Assembly: GCF_024347415.1 (NCBI RefSeq) | Contig: NZ_AP025476.1 | Coordinates: forward strand, 1,612,001 to 1,676,000 | Length of the DNA stretch: 64,000 bases | Source of the DNA: Vibrio crassostreae | GTDB lineage: Bacteria; Pseudomonadota; Gammaproteobacteria; Enterobacterales; Vibrionaceae | Direction of reading: 5' to 3' | Shown: piece by piece, positions 63,986-64,000 of the stretch | Layout: each line of letters starts with the position of its first letter | Numbering within the stretch: position 1 is the stretch's first letter | Program-made: the position numbers and the translations under genes | Notes under the pieces: generated by a model | Database searches by the model: none | What the model saw: the letters and a program-made list of their open reading frames with translations, nothing else | Told to the model about the DNA's origin: nothing

Positions 63986-64000
63986 ATCAACAATACCTCT
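63982..64000 (+). CDS. artM: Arginine ABC transporter permease ArtM (5' end only)
   Basis: Starts with ATG overlapping the artQ stop (ATGA). Only the first six codons (MNQQYL) are in the window. Assigned by operon order. Confidence 0.7.

Noticed and set aside
1-64000. CRISPR array, tRNA or rRNA genes, insertion sequences, prophage
   Set aside because: No evenly spaced direct repeats with unique spacers, no cloverleaf or rRNA sequence, no transposase or phage structural gene was seen.

Overview
The window looks like a stretch of Vibrio chromosome, most like the V. splendidus group, and probably chromosome II. It carries sbcDC, glpT-glpQ and an artPJQM operon, which from memory sit on the second chromosome of V. 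cholerae. A secreted chitinase with several carbohydrate-binding modules also fits a marine Vibrio. This placement is inference from gene content; no database search was possible. I saw no tRNA, rRNA, CRISPR array, transposase or integrase.

Layout. 0-10 kb: the tail of a chemotaxis receptor, a DHH-family phosphoesterase-like protein, the chitinase, a LysR regulator, a TonB-dependent siderophore-type receptor with a Fur-box-like site, a methyltransferase, and a GNAT/LysE-exporter pair. 10-15 kb: sbcD-sbcC (DNA double-strand-break nuclease). 15-21 kb: a light and stress block containing a DUF2256 mini-protein, a RIO-type kinase, a three-gene overlapping minus-strand operon (cryptochrome-DASH, Fe-S photolyase-related protein, short-chain dehydrogenase) and a universal stress protein. 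21-31 kb: a PcfJ-like protein, a 44-residue zinc-ribbon protein, a GNAT, an M19 dipeptidase homologue with an altered metal site, an AraC regulator, DUF3297, an envelope protein, a lipoprotein, and glpT-glpQ for glycerol-3-phosphate uptake and release.

31-55.3 kb is the unusual part. About 36 small genes (roughly 40-280 codons), nearly all on the plus strand, mostly carry their own ribosome site. The families are repeated: seven GNAT acetyltransferases, four VOC/glyoxalase-fold proteins, two Nudix, two GFA (CENP-V), two HAD, two hexapeptide acyltransferases (one of the CatB/xenobiotic type), five mini zinc-ribbon proteins and several unknowns. Some intergenic gaps hold sequence resembling degenerate integron attC (VCR-type) sites. 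The best, at 37764-37867, has complementary ends and an internal motif that recurs at 38155 and 39611. I infer a decayed or stabilised gene-cassette reservoir that lacks an integrase in view.

55.3-64 kb returns to ordinary chromosome: a glutathione S-transferase, a U32-family protein whose last codons are repeated four times as a 16-bp tandem, an acyl-CoA thioesterase, a multidrug-type ABC exporter, and the arginine uptake operon artP-artJ-artQ-artM, cut by the window edge.

Functional links are clearest in these units: SbcCD as one nuclease; the photolyase operon as a light-dependent repair/sensing unit; GlpT/GlpQ (periplasmic GlpQ makes glycerol-3-phosphate, GlpT imports it); and ArtPJQM as one ABC importer.
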